This document shows positions 16,706 through 24,542 of a stretch of DNA of 61,244 nucleotides, in pieces. The notes beneath the pieces are model-generated. The model was not told where the DNA came from and searched no databases. It saw nothing but the letters and a program-made list of their open reading frames with translations. Every line of letters begins with the position of its first letter. The first letter of the stretch is position 1. Position numbers and translations under genes: made by a program. Source of the stretch: Pelagibacterium montanilacus (GTDB taxonomy: Bacteria > Pseudomonadota > Alphaproteobacteria > Rhizobiales > Devosiaceae); assembly GCF_003992665.1 (NCBI RefSeq), contig NZ_RZMX01000002.1, positions 1-61,244 of the forward strand. Direction: 5' to 3'.

Positions 16706-17140
16706 TCAGACGCCTGCGGAGATATAGTCCCGGAGCGCCCCGGCCTCTTCTTCCGCCACGGCGATCTTGCGCTTGACCACGTCTCCGATCGAGACGATGC
16801 CGACCAGCTCGCCCCCGTCCATGACCGGCAGATGGCGGAAGCGGCCGCGGGTCATGATGCCCATGGCGGCGTCGATGGTGTCGGTGAGCGCGCAGGACTG
16901 GACGTTGCGGGTCATGATGGTGCTGACGGGGCGGTCCATGAGGTCCGCGGCGCTGCGGGCGAGCTGGCGCACGACATCGCGTTCCGAGACGATGCCTTTG
17001 GGCTTTCCCGCGTCGTCGCACACGATGACCGCGCCGATATTGTGCTCGGCGAGGGTTGCGACGAGATCGGCAACGCTTGCATCGATCCCGATGGTCACGA
17101 CGTCACGCCCCTTGTCGGCGATGATGGCTTCGATGAACAT
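16706..17140 (-). CDS. Tandem CBS-domain protein
   Basis: A 144-residue protein composed of two CBS domains (residues ~8-60 and ~72-128). CBS1 has VADLVATLAEHNIGAVIVCD then PKGIVSERDVVRQLA; CBS2 has IDAAMGIMTRGRFRHLPVMD then LVGIVSIGDVVKRKI. Paired CBS domains bind adenine nucleotides or S-adenosyl compounds and sense energy state. The short stand-alone form is widespread in Hyphomicrobiales, often one of several paralogues with unknown partners. It is divergent from the aminotransferase at 17255 with about 110 bp between them. Confidence 0.93.
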   Translation of the reverse strand: MFIEAIIADKGRDVVTIGIDASVADLVATLAEHNIGAVIVCDDAGKPKGIVSERDVVRQLARSAADLMDRPVSTIMTRNVQSCALTDTIDAAMGIMTRGRFRHLPVMDGGELVGIVSIGDVVKRKIAVAEEEAGALRDYISAGV

Positions 17141-17254
17141 TGTGATTCCTCCCAGACCACGCGGTGGAGAAAGCTTGACTCGCGTCAGGATAATGCGCAA
17201 GCGCCAGTTTGGTCGCGCTTCGACCCCCGATCCCGCCGCCCGAAAGGAATGACG

Positions 17255-18457
17255 ATGGACATGCAGTCCGACGCGCTGGCCCGCGTACAGCCCTCCGCCA
17301 CCATGGCCATCACCCAGCTTGCCCAGGAGCTCAAGGCGCGCGGCGAGGACGTGATCGCGCTCTCGGCCGGCGAGCCCGATTTCGATACGCCCGAGCATGT
17401 GCGGGCCGCAGGGATCGCGGCGATCAATGAAGGGCGGACGCGCTACACCTATGTGGACGGGATCACCGAGCTCAAGCGCGCGGTGGCCGAGAAATTCCGC
17501 CGCGACAACGGGCTGGATGTGGGGCCCGAGGACTGCATGATCTCGGCGGGCGGCAAGCAGGTGATCTTCAACGCGCTGCTCGCTACGCTCAACGCCGGCG
17601 ACGAGGTGGTGATCCCCGCGCCCTATTGGGTGAGCTATCCCGAGATCGTGCGGCTGGCCGGCGCCGAGCCGGTGATCGCGCCCTCGAGCCAGGCGGAGGG
17701 CTTCAAGCTGACCCCGGCGGCGCTCGAGGCGGCGATCAGCCCGGCGACCAAATGGCTGATCCTTAACACGCCGTCCAACCCCTCGGGTGCCGCCTACAGC
17801 GCCGGGGAGCTGCGGGCGCTGGCCGATGTGCTGCGGGCCCACCCCCAGGTGCATGTTCTGACCGACGACATCTACGAGACGCTGGTCTATGACGGGCGGC
17901 AGTTCGCGACCATCGCGCAGGTGGCGCCGGACCTTGCGGGCCGGACGATCACCATGAACGGGGTCTCGAAATCGCATGCGATGACCGGATGGCGGATCGG
18001 ATATTGCACGGGGCCGCGGCCGATCCTCAAGGCGATGACCAAGCTGCAGGGGCAATCGACCACCAACCCGTCCTCGATCTCGCAATGGGCGGCGCTGGCG
18101 GCGCTCGAGGGGCCGCAGGATTTCCTCGACGACTGGCGGGCGGCGTTCCAGGCGCGGCGCGACCTGGTGGTGGCCGGGCTCAACGCCTGCGACGTGCTCG
18201 AGTGCCTCGTGCCCGAGGGCGCGTTCTATGTGTTTCCCTCCTGCGCGCGGGCGCTGGGGATGACGAGCGCGGGCGGGCGCAAGATCGCGACCGACGAGGA
18301 TTTCGTGATGGCACTGCTTGCCGAGCACGGGGTGGCGCTGGTCCATGGCAGCGCCTTCGGGCTGGCCGGGCATGTTCGGCTGTCCTATGCGGCCTCTGAG
18401 GCGGAGCTGCGCGAAGCGGTGACCCGGATCCAGGCGTTCTGCGCGGGGCTCGGCTGA
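17255..18457 (+). CDS. Aspartate aminotransferase, class Ib
   Basis: A PLP-dependent aminotransferase (400 residues) of the AspAT/arogenate-prephenate type found across Rhizobiales, linking aspartate and glutamate metabolism and possibly aromatic amino acid synthesis. Motifs: LSAGEPDFDTPEHV (N-terminal substrate loop), YTYVDGITELKRAVA, NTPSNPSGAAYS (PLP ring contact), LTDDIYETLVYDG, the PLP lysine in NGVSKSHAMTGWRIGY, and a C-terminal HVRLSYAAS with the carboxylate-binding Arg. The ATG at 17255 lies 6 nt after AGGA; ATGs at 17249 and 17261 are poorer by spacing. The terminator of the sRNA cluster begins 12 nt after the stop. Confidence 0.95.
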   Translation: MDMQSDALARVQPSATMAITQLAQELKARGEDVIALSAGEPDFDTPEHVRAAGIAAINEGRTRYTYVDGITELKRAVAEKFRRDNGLDVGPEDCMISAGGKQVIFNALLATLNAGDEVVIPAPYWVSYPEIVRLAGAEPVIAPSSQAEGFKLTPAALEAAISPATKWLILNTPSNPSGAAYSAGELRALADVLRAHPQVHVLTDDIYETLVYDGRQFATIAQVAPDLAGRTITMNGVSKSHAMTGWRIGYCTGPRPILKAMTKLQGQSTTNPSSISQWAALAALEGPQDFLDDWRAAFQARRDLVVAGLNACDVLECLVPEGAFYVFPSCARALGMTSAGGRKIATDEDFVMALLAEHGVALVHGSAFGLAGHVRLSYAASEAELREAVTRIQAFCAGLG

Positions 18458-18468
18458 GGCTGTCGCGC

Positions 18469-18499
18469 AAAAAAAGAGGCTCCGTCCGAGGACGGAGCC
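18469..18499 (-). terminator. Intrinsic terminator of sRNA copy 1
   Basis: On the minus strand GGCTCCGT/ACGGAGCC (arms 18492-18499 and 18478-18485) is followed by TCTTTTTTT. It also faces the end of the aminotransferase gene. Confidence 0.9.
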
Positions 18500-18665
18500 T
18501 TGATAAAAGGGCAAGCCCTAATCTCACAGTTTACGACCGAGCCGAGGGAGGAGGAGACGGCGCCGATCGCTTGAGCAGAGGACGTGGGAGGAGGATACAT
18601 CGTCCGCTCGGTGTCAGGAGCGAGGGGCCTTAGGGAGGAGGAGAAAGGCGCGTCGCTCTGTTGAC
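18469..18665 (-). ncRNA. Anti-Shine-Dalgarno sRNA, tandem copy 1 (alpha-r14/cuckoo/CcsR-like)
   Basis: A predicted RNA of about 195 nt on the minus strand. It contains three hairpins whose loops each carry CUCCUCCC, complementary to Shine-Dalgarno sequences. The clearest (about 18532-18570) has an 11-bp stem CGAUCGGCGCCG/CGGCUCGGUCG around the loop UCUCCUCCUCCCU; the others are centred near 18589 and 18637. It ends in an intrinsic terminator. The promoter has TTGTTC-N17-CATATT. Tandem RNAs with this loop are known from Rhodobacter (CcsR1-4) and Sinorhizobium (alpha-r14), where they act with Hfq as post-transcriptional regulators. Assignment to one named family would need a covariance search. 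Confidence 0.82.
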
Positions 18666-18671
18666 GCCCCG

Positions 18672-18700
18672 AATATGCTCCTCGGGCCCGCGTCGAACAA
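18672..18700 (-). promoter_or_regulatory. Promoter of sRNA copy 1
   Basis: TTGTTC (18695-18700) and CATATT (18672-18677) on the minus strand, 17 nt apart. The same -35 with the same spacing recurs before copy 2. Confidence 0.7.
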
Positions 18701-18830
18701 TGCGCAATTGCGCATACCTGCCATGCATTAGGCACTGCCTTGTTCTGCACATTGTTTGGGCATGTGTGCCGCGAACGCGGCAGGGCGATGGCGAGCAGGG
18801 TGGCAGTGCGTGGGAGTGGGGGGAGCCGGG

Positions 18831-18869
18831 AAAGCAAAAGGCTCCACCCGGGAGGATGAGGGTGGAGCC
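18831..18869 (-). terminator. Intrinsic terminator of sRNA copy 2
   Basis: Minus-strand GGCTCCACCC (18860-18869) and GGGTGGAGCC (18840-18849) pair perfectly over 10 bp, followed by TTTTGCTTT. Confidence 0.88.
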
Positions 18870-19019
18870 TTTGAACTTTCGGCCGATAATCGAGGGAGGA
18901 GGAGGTTCGATTAACGGCCTTCAGGAGTGGATCCGGCGGGAGGAGGAGGTACCTTCGCCACTCTATGTGTCACAGGCAGGGGGCTTAGGGAGGAGGAGAA
19001 AGCGCGCTGCCCGTCTGAC
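18831..19019 (-). ncRNA. Anti-Shine-Dalgarno sRNA, tandem copy 2
   Basis: A predicted RNA of about 188 nt on the minus strand, built like copy 1. The hairpin at 18881-18919 has a 13-position stem with 12 pairs (GGCCGUUAAUCGA with UCGAUUAUCGGCC) around the loop ACCUCCUCCUCCC. Two more hairpins near 18945 and 18991 also expose CUCCUCCC, and the terminator loop itself contains CCUCCC. The promoter is TTGTTC-N17-CATATA. The preserved stem and loop despite little sequence similarity in the connecting DNA indicate selection on structure. Confidence 0.82.
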
Positions 19020-19025
19020 GCCCCC

Positions 19026-19054
19026 TATATGCCCGCCTAATCACGACCGAACAA
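19026..19054 (-). promoter_or_regulatory. Promoter of sRNA copy 2
   Basis: TTGTTC (19049-19054) and CATATA (19026-19031) on the minus strand with a 17-nt spacer. The downstream GGGGGCGTC is shared in similar form with copy 1. Confidence 0.72.
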
Positions 19055-19185
19055 GTCGTCATCAGGCATGGCAGGTATGCATTTTCTGCAGACGTCTAGA
19101 CATATGAACGTCGCGAGGTGCCGGCGGCTTTTTCCGATTCGCGCGGGATGGGTTGGGGGGAGGGGAGGCCCGCCTGCGACAGGGC

Positions 19186-19220
19186 AAAAAAATGGCCCCG
19201 CTCGAGGGGAGAGCGGGGCC
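19186..19220 (-). terminator. Intrinsic terminator of sRNA copy 3
   Basis: Minus-strand GGCCCCGCTC (19211-19220) pairs with GAGCGGGGCC (19194-19203) and is followed by ATTTTTTT. Confidence 0.9.
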
Positions 19221-19300
19221 GGAGTCAAGAGGCAGAGCCTCTTGAAGGAGGGAACATCAAGCGCGCCCAAAGGGAGGAGGAGGAAAGACGCGCAATGTCT
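19186..19300 (-). ncRNA. Anti-Shine-Dalgarno sRNA, short tandem copy 3
   Basis: A predicted RNA of about 114 nt on the minus strand. It has one CCUCCUCCUCCC loop on a 7-bp stem (GCGCGUC with GGCGCGC, about 19259-19295). A tight hairpin without the motif follows (CAAGAGGC-UCU-GCCUCUUG, about 19226-19245), then a terminator. The promoter TTGTGG-N17-TACTTA differs from the other two copies but keeps the spacing. It may be a divergent or shortened member of the same family. Confidence 0.72.
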
Positions 19301-19306
19301 GCCGGG

Positions 19307-19335
19307 TAAGTAGTCTTTAGAGTTCTGCGCCACAA
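19307..19335 (-). promoter_or_regulatory. Promoter of sRNA copy 3
   Basis: TTGTGG (19330-19335) and TACTTA (19307-19312) on the minus strand, 17 nt apart. Confidence 0.6.
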
Positions 19336-19564
19336 GTGCATGACTGACATGTCAGGGTTGCAAAAAACGCATGGCTCTGAAAGCCCCGGATTTGCTGGGA
19401 TTTTCTGTTGAGCGGGTCTTATGCCGATATAGGCATGAGCCGGATTGTGCCGCTCTCGAATCTGCAAAGCACATCTCTTGCCGGGATTTCGGCACCTTCG
19501 CGCATCGGAAAAGCGCTCCCCGATCACCGTAACCTCAGCGAAGATCCGGGCTCACCTGTCCTGC

Positions 19565-20464
19565 TCACTCCTGTCTGCCTGCCCACTGCGTATGATCATT
19601 GACCTGATCCACCAGCCACTCGCGAACAGCCTTTGCAGGCGGTCGGATCGGCGCACGGTTCCCCATGGACAGATGAAACGCGTTTCGACCTGGCAGCTTC
19701 AGGTCGAACGGACGAACAAGTCGCCCGTCTTTAAGCATCTCGGCTGCGGTGACGTCGTCACCGACAGCGACCCCGAGCCCGCGAACGGCTGCATCGAGAC
19801 ACAGATAGGTCCGGTGAAAGATCAGGTGACCCGCTGCCGAGGACATCGTCAGCCCGAGGCGCTGGAGTATCTCGTTCCAGGCTCCCATCCCCCGGTCATG
19901 GATCAATTTCTGGTTGACCAGCCCGGTACGGTGAATCTCGGCGGCAATGTCCGGTGTGCAGACAGGAAACGTTGAAAAGCTCAACAACAGTTCCCTTGAG
20001 TAGCCCGGCACGTCGAGGGGCCCCCAGGTGATAGCGAGATCCGTGTGTGGCGCGATCGTTCGTGGCGGCTCTGGATAAGAGCGCAGTTCAATATCGACTT
20101 CCAGAGCATCCAGTGCCGACCGGTTCATTCGTGGCATCAGCCAAAGCAAAGCCAGATCGGAATCCACTTCGAGTACCACTTTACCCTTGGCGTCCTGGAG
20201 AGCCTTGGCGCCGGTTTCGAGCGAAATCAGCACGAGTGCCTCGGCGACGATCCCGGCATAGCGCACGCCAGCAGGTGTCAACGCCACCTGCCTGTGGCGG
20301 CGTTCGAACAGTTGTATTCCAAGGTCGTCTTCCAGAGTCTTCACGTAGCGACTGACCGAGCCATGGGTGACGCCGAGTTCCTCGGCGGCACGGGTGAAGC
20401 TTTGATGGCGGGCCGCTGCGTCAAAAGCACGGACAGCGTTCAGGTTAGGGAGAAGCCGGGACAT
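19565..20464 (-). CDS. LysR-family transcriptional regulator (GcvA-like)
   Basis: A 299-residue LysR regulator. The N-terminal winged helix has the GcvA-type start LLPNLNAVRAFDAAARHQSF, then TRAAEELGVTHGSVSRYVK and LFERRHRQVALTPAG. The effector domain spans residues ~90-295 (LLWLMPRMNRSALDAL, DLAITWGP, GLGVAVGDDVTAAEML). GcvA-type proteins control amino acid or beta-lactamase-type genes, but no clear target is adjacent. The upstream gene, if real, is a small protein on the opposite strand. Codon use is less GC-biased than in the neighbouring core genes, so it may be acquired. Confidence 0.92.
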   Translation of the reverse strand: MSRLLPNLNAVRAFDAAARHQSFTRAAEELGVTHGSVSRYVKTLEDDLGIQLFERRHRQVALTPAGVRYAGIVAEALVLISLETGAKALQDAKGKVVLEVDSDLALLWLMPRMNRSALDALEVDIELRSYPEPPRTIAPHTDLAITWGPLDVPGYSRELLLSFSTFPVCTPDIAAEIHRTGLVNQKLIHDRGMGAWNEILQRLGLTMSSAAGHLIFHRTYLCLDAAVRGLGVAVGDDVTAAEMLKDGRLVRPFDLKLPGRNAFHLSMGNRAPIRPPAKAVREWLVDQVNDHTQWAGRQE

Positions 20465-20619
20465 GGTCTTACGTTAATTTATATCACGCTACACGGCAAG
20501 TAAGTTGTCTTGAGTGATTCTGAATGAGGCAATATTTTGCGATGGTGCTCGGTGGCCCAGGCAAAGTTCAGTCCGGTGAGGATCAAGGCTCCATCCGTGT
20601 CCCCTGTTTCAGCCAGACC

Positions 20620-20832
20620 ATGGAGATCAAGGTGTCGCATTACACGATATGGACGCGTTCCACGCCCGAACTTGAGAAACTGGCGCTGAAGGCAAACCGC
20701 GAACGCTCGAAAGCGCTCAAGCGTTGGGTGCTGCGGCTTGCGCACCTGTTCCGGGTGAAAAAGCACACCGACCATCCCGCACGCGACGCGATCGTATGTC
20801 ACAGGCTGATCACCGGGCAAACAGATGATTGA
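20620..20832 (+). CDS. Possible small basic protein divergent from LysR gene
   Basis: A 70-residue frame from the ATG at 20620. Its middle part, NRERSKALKRWVLRLAHLFR, resembles the amphipathic basic helix of many short Hyphomicrobiales proteins of unknown function. There is no signal peptide. The opposite strand also has a long open frame with less convincing composition. It lies divergent from the LysR gene at 20464 with about 155 bp between. Reality is uncertain. Confidence 0.4.
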   Translation: MEIKVSHYTIWTRSTPELEKLALKANRERSKALKRWVLRLAHLFRVKKHTDHPARDAIVCHRLITGQTDD

Positions 20833-20957
20833 ACGGCGGCGAAGTGGCCGGCGGCGTGACCCGTTCGAAGCCGTGCGGAGAGCGCTCACTTGCGGCTGGC
20901 GAGGCCGCCGGGCTCCGGCTTTTACCGTGACAGCAGTGAGGGAGTCTCCGTAACGGC

Positions 20958-21851
20958 TCAATAGGACCAGTCGCGGGCCTTTTCGACGAGGAAATCGCGG
21001 AAGACGCCGACGCGTTTGGAGCTTTTGAGCGCGGGGGGATAGACGAAATAGGTCTCGAAGGCCGGCAGGTCGATGTCGTCGAGCACGCGTTGCAGGCTGG
21101 GCTCTTCCTCGGTGATGTAATCGGGCAGCATGGCGATGCCGATGCCCTGGCGGCAGGCCTGCATCATGCCGTAGATCGCGTTGACCTTGAGGTTGGTGCG
21201 GCGCGGATTGCCATCGGGCCGTCCGATGCGCTCGAGAAAGTTCACATCGCCCAGATAGGAGGGCGAGGGCTCCCCGAAGGTGATGATGTTGTGGCTGTCG
21301 AGATCCTCGATGGTCTCGGGCCGGCCCTTCTCGGCGAGATAGGATTCCGAGGCGTAGATGTGGAAGTGCACGGTGAAGAGCTTGCGCTGGATCATCTCGG
21401 ACTGGTTGGGCCGGTGCAGCCGGATGGCCACGTCCGCCTCGCGCATGGCGAGGTCGAGTTCGGCGTCGTTGAGTTTGATCTCGAGCTGGATGGTCGGATA
21501 GAGCTCGACGAATTCGTGAATGCGCTTGGTAAGCCAGGTCGAACCGAACCCGACCGTGGTGGTGACCAGAAGCGGGCCGGTGGGCACGTCCTGGCTTTCG
21601 GTCATCTGGGCCTGGACCGATTGCAACTCCCAGGCCATGCGGTGCGCCGTGCGAAAGAGCTGCTCGCCCACTTCCGTGAGCACCAGACCGCGCGCATGGC
21701 GGATGAAAAGCTTGAGCGAAAGATCTTCCTCGAGCGCGGAAATCTGGCGCGAGACCGCCGACTGGGACATGCCGAGCTTTTCGGCCGAATGGGTGAAACT
21801 TCCCGATTCCGCGGCGACATGGAAAATGCGCAGCTTATCCCAATCGAGCAT
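20958..21851 (-). CDS. lsrB: LysR-family regulator, LsrB/VtlR type
   Basis: A 297-residue LysR regulator (MLDWDKLRIFHVAAESGSF, then HSAEKLGMSQSAVSRQISAL and LFIRHARGLVLTEVG). N-terminal sequence and position directly after trxB match LsrB of Sinorhizobium and VtlR of Brucella/Agrobacterium. Those control envelope, oxidative-stress and AbcR sRNA genes. Symbol assignment rests on synteny and resemblance. Only one cysteine is present (MMQACRQGIG, about residue 232), whereas S. meliloti LsrB is described as redox-responsive through several cysteines. Eighty-one nt separate it from trxB, so one transcript is likely. Confidence 0.88.
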   Translation of the reverse strand: MLDWDKLRIFHVAAESGSFTHSAEKLGMSQSAVSRQISALEEDLSLKLFIRHARGLVLTEVGEQLFRTAHRMAWELQSVQAQMTESQDVPTGPLLVTTTVGFGSTWLTKRIHEFVELYPTIQLEIKLNDAELDLAMREADVAIRLHRPNQSEMIQRKLFTVHFHIYASESYLAEKGRPETIEDLDSHNIITFGEPSPSYLGDVNFLERIGRPDGNPRRTNLKVNAIYGMMQACRQGIGIAMLPDYITEEEPSLQRVLDDIDLPAFETYFVYPPALKSSKRVGVFRDFLVEKARDWSY

Positions 21852-21932
21852 CCCCGGCTTCCTTCTGCTCGAGAGTCGCCTGCCGACTCAAGGTTTTCGT
21901 CCGTTCCGGCCCGGCCCTGAGAGCGCGGGCGC

Positions 21933-22883
21933 CTATTCGGCTGCCTCGGCAAGCTCGTGCTCGGCGAGGTAGCGTTCCGCTTCGAGCGCGGCCATGCAGC
22001 CCATGCCCGCAGCGGTCACGGCCTGGCGGTAGACATCGTCGGTGACATCGCCTGCGGCGAAGACGCCCGGGATGTTGGTGGCCGTGCTGTCGGGCGCGGT
22101 GACGATATAGCCGCCATGCTTCATCTCGAGCTTACCCTTGAACACCTCGGTGGCCGGAGCGTGGCCGATGGCAACGAAAATGCCGTCGACCTCGATCTCG
22201 GTGGTCTGGCCGCTGGCCATGTCGCGCAGGACCGCGCCGCGCACCGAAGGGGGCATGTTATCGCCCTTGACCTCGTCGAGCGCGGTGTTCCAGCGGACCT
22301 CGATCTTGGGGTGCTTGAACAGGCGCTGCTGGAGGATCTTTTCCGCGCGGAACTCGTCGCGCCGGTGCACGACGATGACCTTTGAGGCGAAGTTGGTGAG
22401 AAACAGCGCTTCCTCGACGGCGGTGTTGCCGCCGCCCACGACCAGAACGGTCTTGTCGCGATAGAAAAACCCGTCGCAGGTCGCGCAGGCCGAGACCCCG
22501 AAGCCCATGAACTTTTCTTCCGACGGCAGGCCGAGCCATTTGGCCTGGGCGCCGGTGGCGATGATGACGCTGTCGGCGGTGTAGACGGTCCCGCTGTCCC
22601 CGGTCAGCCTGAAGGGCCGGACGTCGAGATCGACATCCACGATGACGTCGTTCTCCATCCGGGTGCCCATGTGCTCGGCCTGTGTGCGCATCTGCTCGAC
22701 CAGCCAGGGGCCCTGGATGGGATCGGCAAAGCCGGGATAGTTCTCGACATCGGTGGTGATGGTGAGCTGGCCGCCGGGCTGCATCCCGGAAACCATCACG
22801 GGTTCAAGCATGGCACGGGCGGCGTAGATGGCGGCGGTGTAGCCAGCCGGTCCCGACCCTACGATGATGACTTTGGCGTGCAT
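21933..22883 (-). CDS. trxB: Thioredoxin-disulfide reductase
   Basis: NADPH-dependent flavoenzyme (316 residues) that reduces thioredoxin in the cytoplasm. Motifs in order: FAD Rossmann VIIVGSGPAGYTAAIYAARA at the N-terminus, the redox-active CATCDGFFY (residues ~133-141), the NADPH-binding VVGGGNTAVEEAL (residues ~152-164), and the C-terminal FAD contact GVFAAGDVTDDVYRQ. Length and order are typical of low-molecular-weight bacterial TrxR. The lsrB-type regulator follows on the same strand, an arrangement conserved in Rhizobiales. Confidence 0.97.
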   Translation of the reverse strand: MHAKVIIVGSGPAGYTAAIYAARAMLEPVMVSGMQPGGQLTITTDVENYPGFADPIQGPWLVEQMRTQAEHMGTRMENDVIVDVDLDVRPFRLTGDSGTVYTADSVIIATGAQAKWLGLPSEEKFMGFGVSACATCDGFFYRDKTVLVVGGGNTAVEEALFLTNFASKVIVVHRRDEFRAEKILQQRLFKHPKIEVRWNTALDEVKGDNMPPSVRGAVLRDMASGQTTEIEVDGIFVAIGHAPATEVFKGKLEMKHGGYIVTAPDSTATNIPGVFAAGDVTDDVYRQAVTAAGMGCMAALEAERYLAEHELAEAAE

Positions 22884-23020
22884 TGTGCCCCAGGCGCGTT
22901 GTCTTCAGGTGTTCTCAAATATGGCACGCATGGGCCCGGTTACAAGAAAAGTTCGGCCCGGGCGGGCGAAAGCTGTGGGCACGTGCCGAAAATGTCGCGC
23001 CGGCCCCCGCTCCGTGAAGC

Positions 23021-23060
23021 AAAAAAGGGCAGGCTGCGCAAAACGCGGGTCCTGCCCTTT
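23021..23060 (-). terminator. Intrinsic terminator of greA
   Basis: Minus-strand AAAGGGCAGG (23051-23060) pairs with CCTGCCCTTT (23024-23033) over 10 bp and runs into a T-tract. It begins 33 nt after the greA stop. Confidence 0.88.
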
Positions 23061-23092
23061 GGGAATCGATGGGGGCCGGCGAGGCGGGCCGG

Positions 23093-23566
23093 TCAGACGA
23101 AGGCGATCTTTGTAATCTCGTAGCCACGGGCCCCGCCGGGGGCGGTGACCTCAATGGAATCGCCGACTTCCTTGCCGATCATCGCGCGAGCGATGGGCGA
23201 TGAGATCGAGATGCGGCCGGCGCGGGCGTCCGCTTCGGCATCGCCCACGATCTGGTAGGTCTTTTCCTCCTCGGTGTCCTCGTCGATCAGGGTGACGGTG
23301 GCACCGAACTTGACCGTGTTGCCCGAGAGCTTGGAGACATCGATGATCTCTGCCTTGGCCAGCATGGATTCGATCTCCATGACCCGGCCTTCGTTGTGGC
23401 TCTGCTGTTCCTTGGCGGCGTGATACTCGGCGTTCTCGGAAAGGTCGCCGTGGGCGCGCGCCTCGGCAATCGCCTCGATGATCGCGGGACGCTCCTCGGC
23501 TGTCCTGCGCCTGAGCTCTTCGACAAGGGCAGCGTGGCCCGCTACCGTCATCGGGACTCTATCCAT
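23093..23566 (-). CDS. greA: Transcription elongation factor GreA
   Basis: Stimulates RNA cleavage by backtracked RNA polymerase. The 157-residue protein has the N-terminal coiled coil with the tip acidic pair in [18 protein letters not shown] (residues ~38-55) and the C-terminal FKBP-like domain ([34 protein letters not shown]). The start [18 protein letters not shown] matches the family. It is single-cistron with an intrinsic terminator immediately downstream. Confidence 0.97.
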   Translation of the reverse strand: MDRVPMTVAGHAALVEELRRRTAEERPAIIEAIAEARAHGDLSENAEYHAAKEQQSHNEGRVMEIESMLAKAEIIDVSKLSGNTVKFGATVTLIDEDTEEEKTYQIVGDAEADARAGRISISSPIARAMIGKEVGDSIEVTAPGGARGYEITKIAFV

Positions 23567-23804
23567 GGTGCAATCCCATTCCTTGTTCGTTGTACACCCG
23601 ACAATCCGTTCTGGTTGCGCGACCGATGTCAGCGCGTCGGGTTCTGCATCTTTTCGGGGAAACTCGTTGCAAGCTTGCCCTTGGTCGCTCGATTGGTCAA
23701 GTCCCGCCTATCGGGTTTCCGCCGCAGCCTGCATGGGCTCATATGGGGCAGGCGCTGCCGGTTGCAAGGGACCGGGGCCGCGCGAGGGGCGGAGCCGGGC
23801 TGCA

Positions 23805-23842
23805 AACGAAAAGGACGCAGACCGCGACTGCGCCCTGCGTCC
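23805..23842 (-). terminator. Intrinsic terminator of cold-shock gene
   Basis: Minus-strand GGACGCAG (23835-23842) pairs with CTGCGTCC (23813-23820), followed by TTTTCGTTT. It lies 58 nt after the cold-shock gene stop. Confidence 0.7.
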
Positions 23843-23899
23843 CGTCATTGGTTCCGCCCGTCCCGGCCGGCCCGGGACGCCTGGCGAGGCCTTGAAGGA

Positions 23900-24112
23900 T
23901 TACTGGCTGGCGGCCAGATTGCCCGCAGCCGATTTGCCGGTGCGCTTGTCCTTGACGATCTCGTAGGAGATCTTCTGGCCTTCATCGAGACCGGTCATGC
24001 CGGAGGTCTGAACGGCCGAGATGTGGACGAAGACGTCGGCCCCGCCCTCGTCGGGCTGGATGAAGCCGTAGCCCTTCTGGGTGTTGAACCATTTGACAGT
24101 GCCGGTAGCCAT
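23900..24112 (-). CDS. Cold-shock domain protein
   Basis: A 70-residue single-OB-fold RNA chaperone: [18 protein letters not shown] contains RNP1 (KGYGFI), VFVHISAV contains RNP2, and [19 protein letters not shown] completes the barrel. It binds single-stranded nucleic acid and melts mRNA structure at low temperature or in growth transitions. AAAGGA lies 10 nt before the ATG. The gene is preceded by over 300 bp of non-coding DNA, consistent with a long structured 5' leader as in other csp genes, although no cold-shock leader motif could be confirmed by eye. Confidence 0.96.
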   Translation of the reverse strand: MATGTVKWFNTQKGYGFIQPDEGGADVFVHISAVQTSGMTGLDEGQKISYEIVKDKRTGKSAAGNLAASQ

Positions 24113-24542
24113 TGGCGTGTCCTTTCGCGTCGTGCTGGCGTAATTCGGGACGCCTGCGCATACGCCCACTCGTCCCCATGTATATCGAATATCGGTTCTA
24201 GACGTCAGCGGGGCGCGAAAAGTCGCACGGCTAGTCAGTCGGCCGCAATATCGATGGCCCGATCCTAAAAGAACGTCGCACATTATTCAAGAGAGACTGC
24301 GGAGCGGGGTGGGCCAAAAAAGTGTACCGGCCGGTTCGGCAGTAGAACGCCGACAAGGACATGGCGCCGCCATGTAACATGTCAGTAACGCTGCCGTGTC
24401 TTGCATCGGCAGGGCACCGCGAAGCGGGGTGCGCGCGGCCGGCATGCGCCCGGTGCGCTTGGCGTTCGGGCCCGTGCGCAGTATGGAACCGGAGCCGGCG
24501 CGCCGAGCCCGGCCGCGGTTGCAACCACGAGAGGGGACCGAC
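24113..24542. other. Divergent control region between csp and threonine aldolase genes
   Basis: About 430 bp with no gene recognised. It should hold the csp promoter and leader on the minus strand and the threonine aldolase promoter on the plus strand. No clear sigma-70 boxes or riboswitch could be assigned. Confidence 0.4.

Noticed and set aside
18541-19290. GGAGGAGG repeats read on the plus strand as many ribosome-binding sites for small genes
   Set aside because: No conserved frames follow them; on the minus strand the same bases are hairpin loops of sRNAs with terminators and promoters.
20479-20961. A 160-codon minus-strand frame upstream of the LysR gene
   Set aside because: It abuts both LysR genes, lacks domain features and competes with the slightly better small plus-strand frame.
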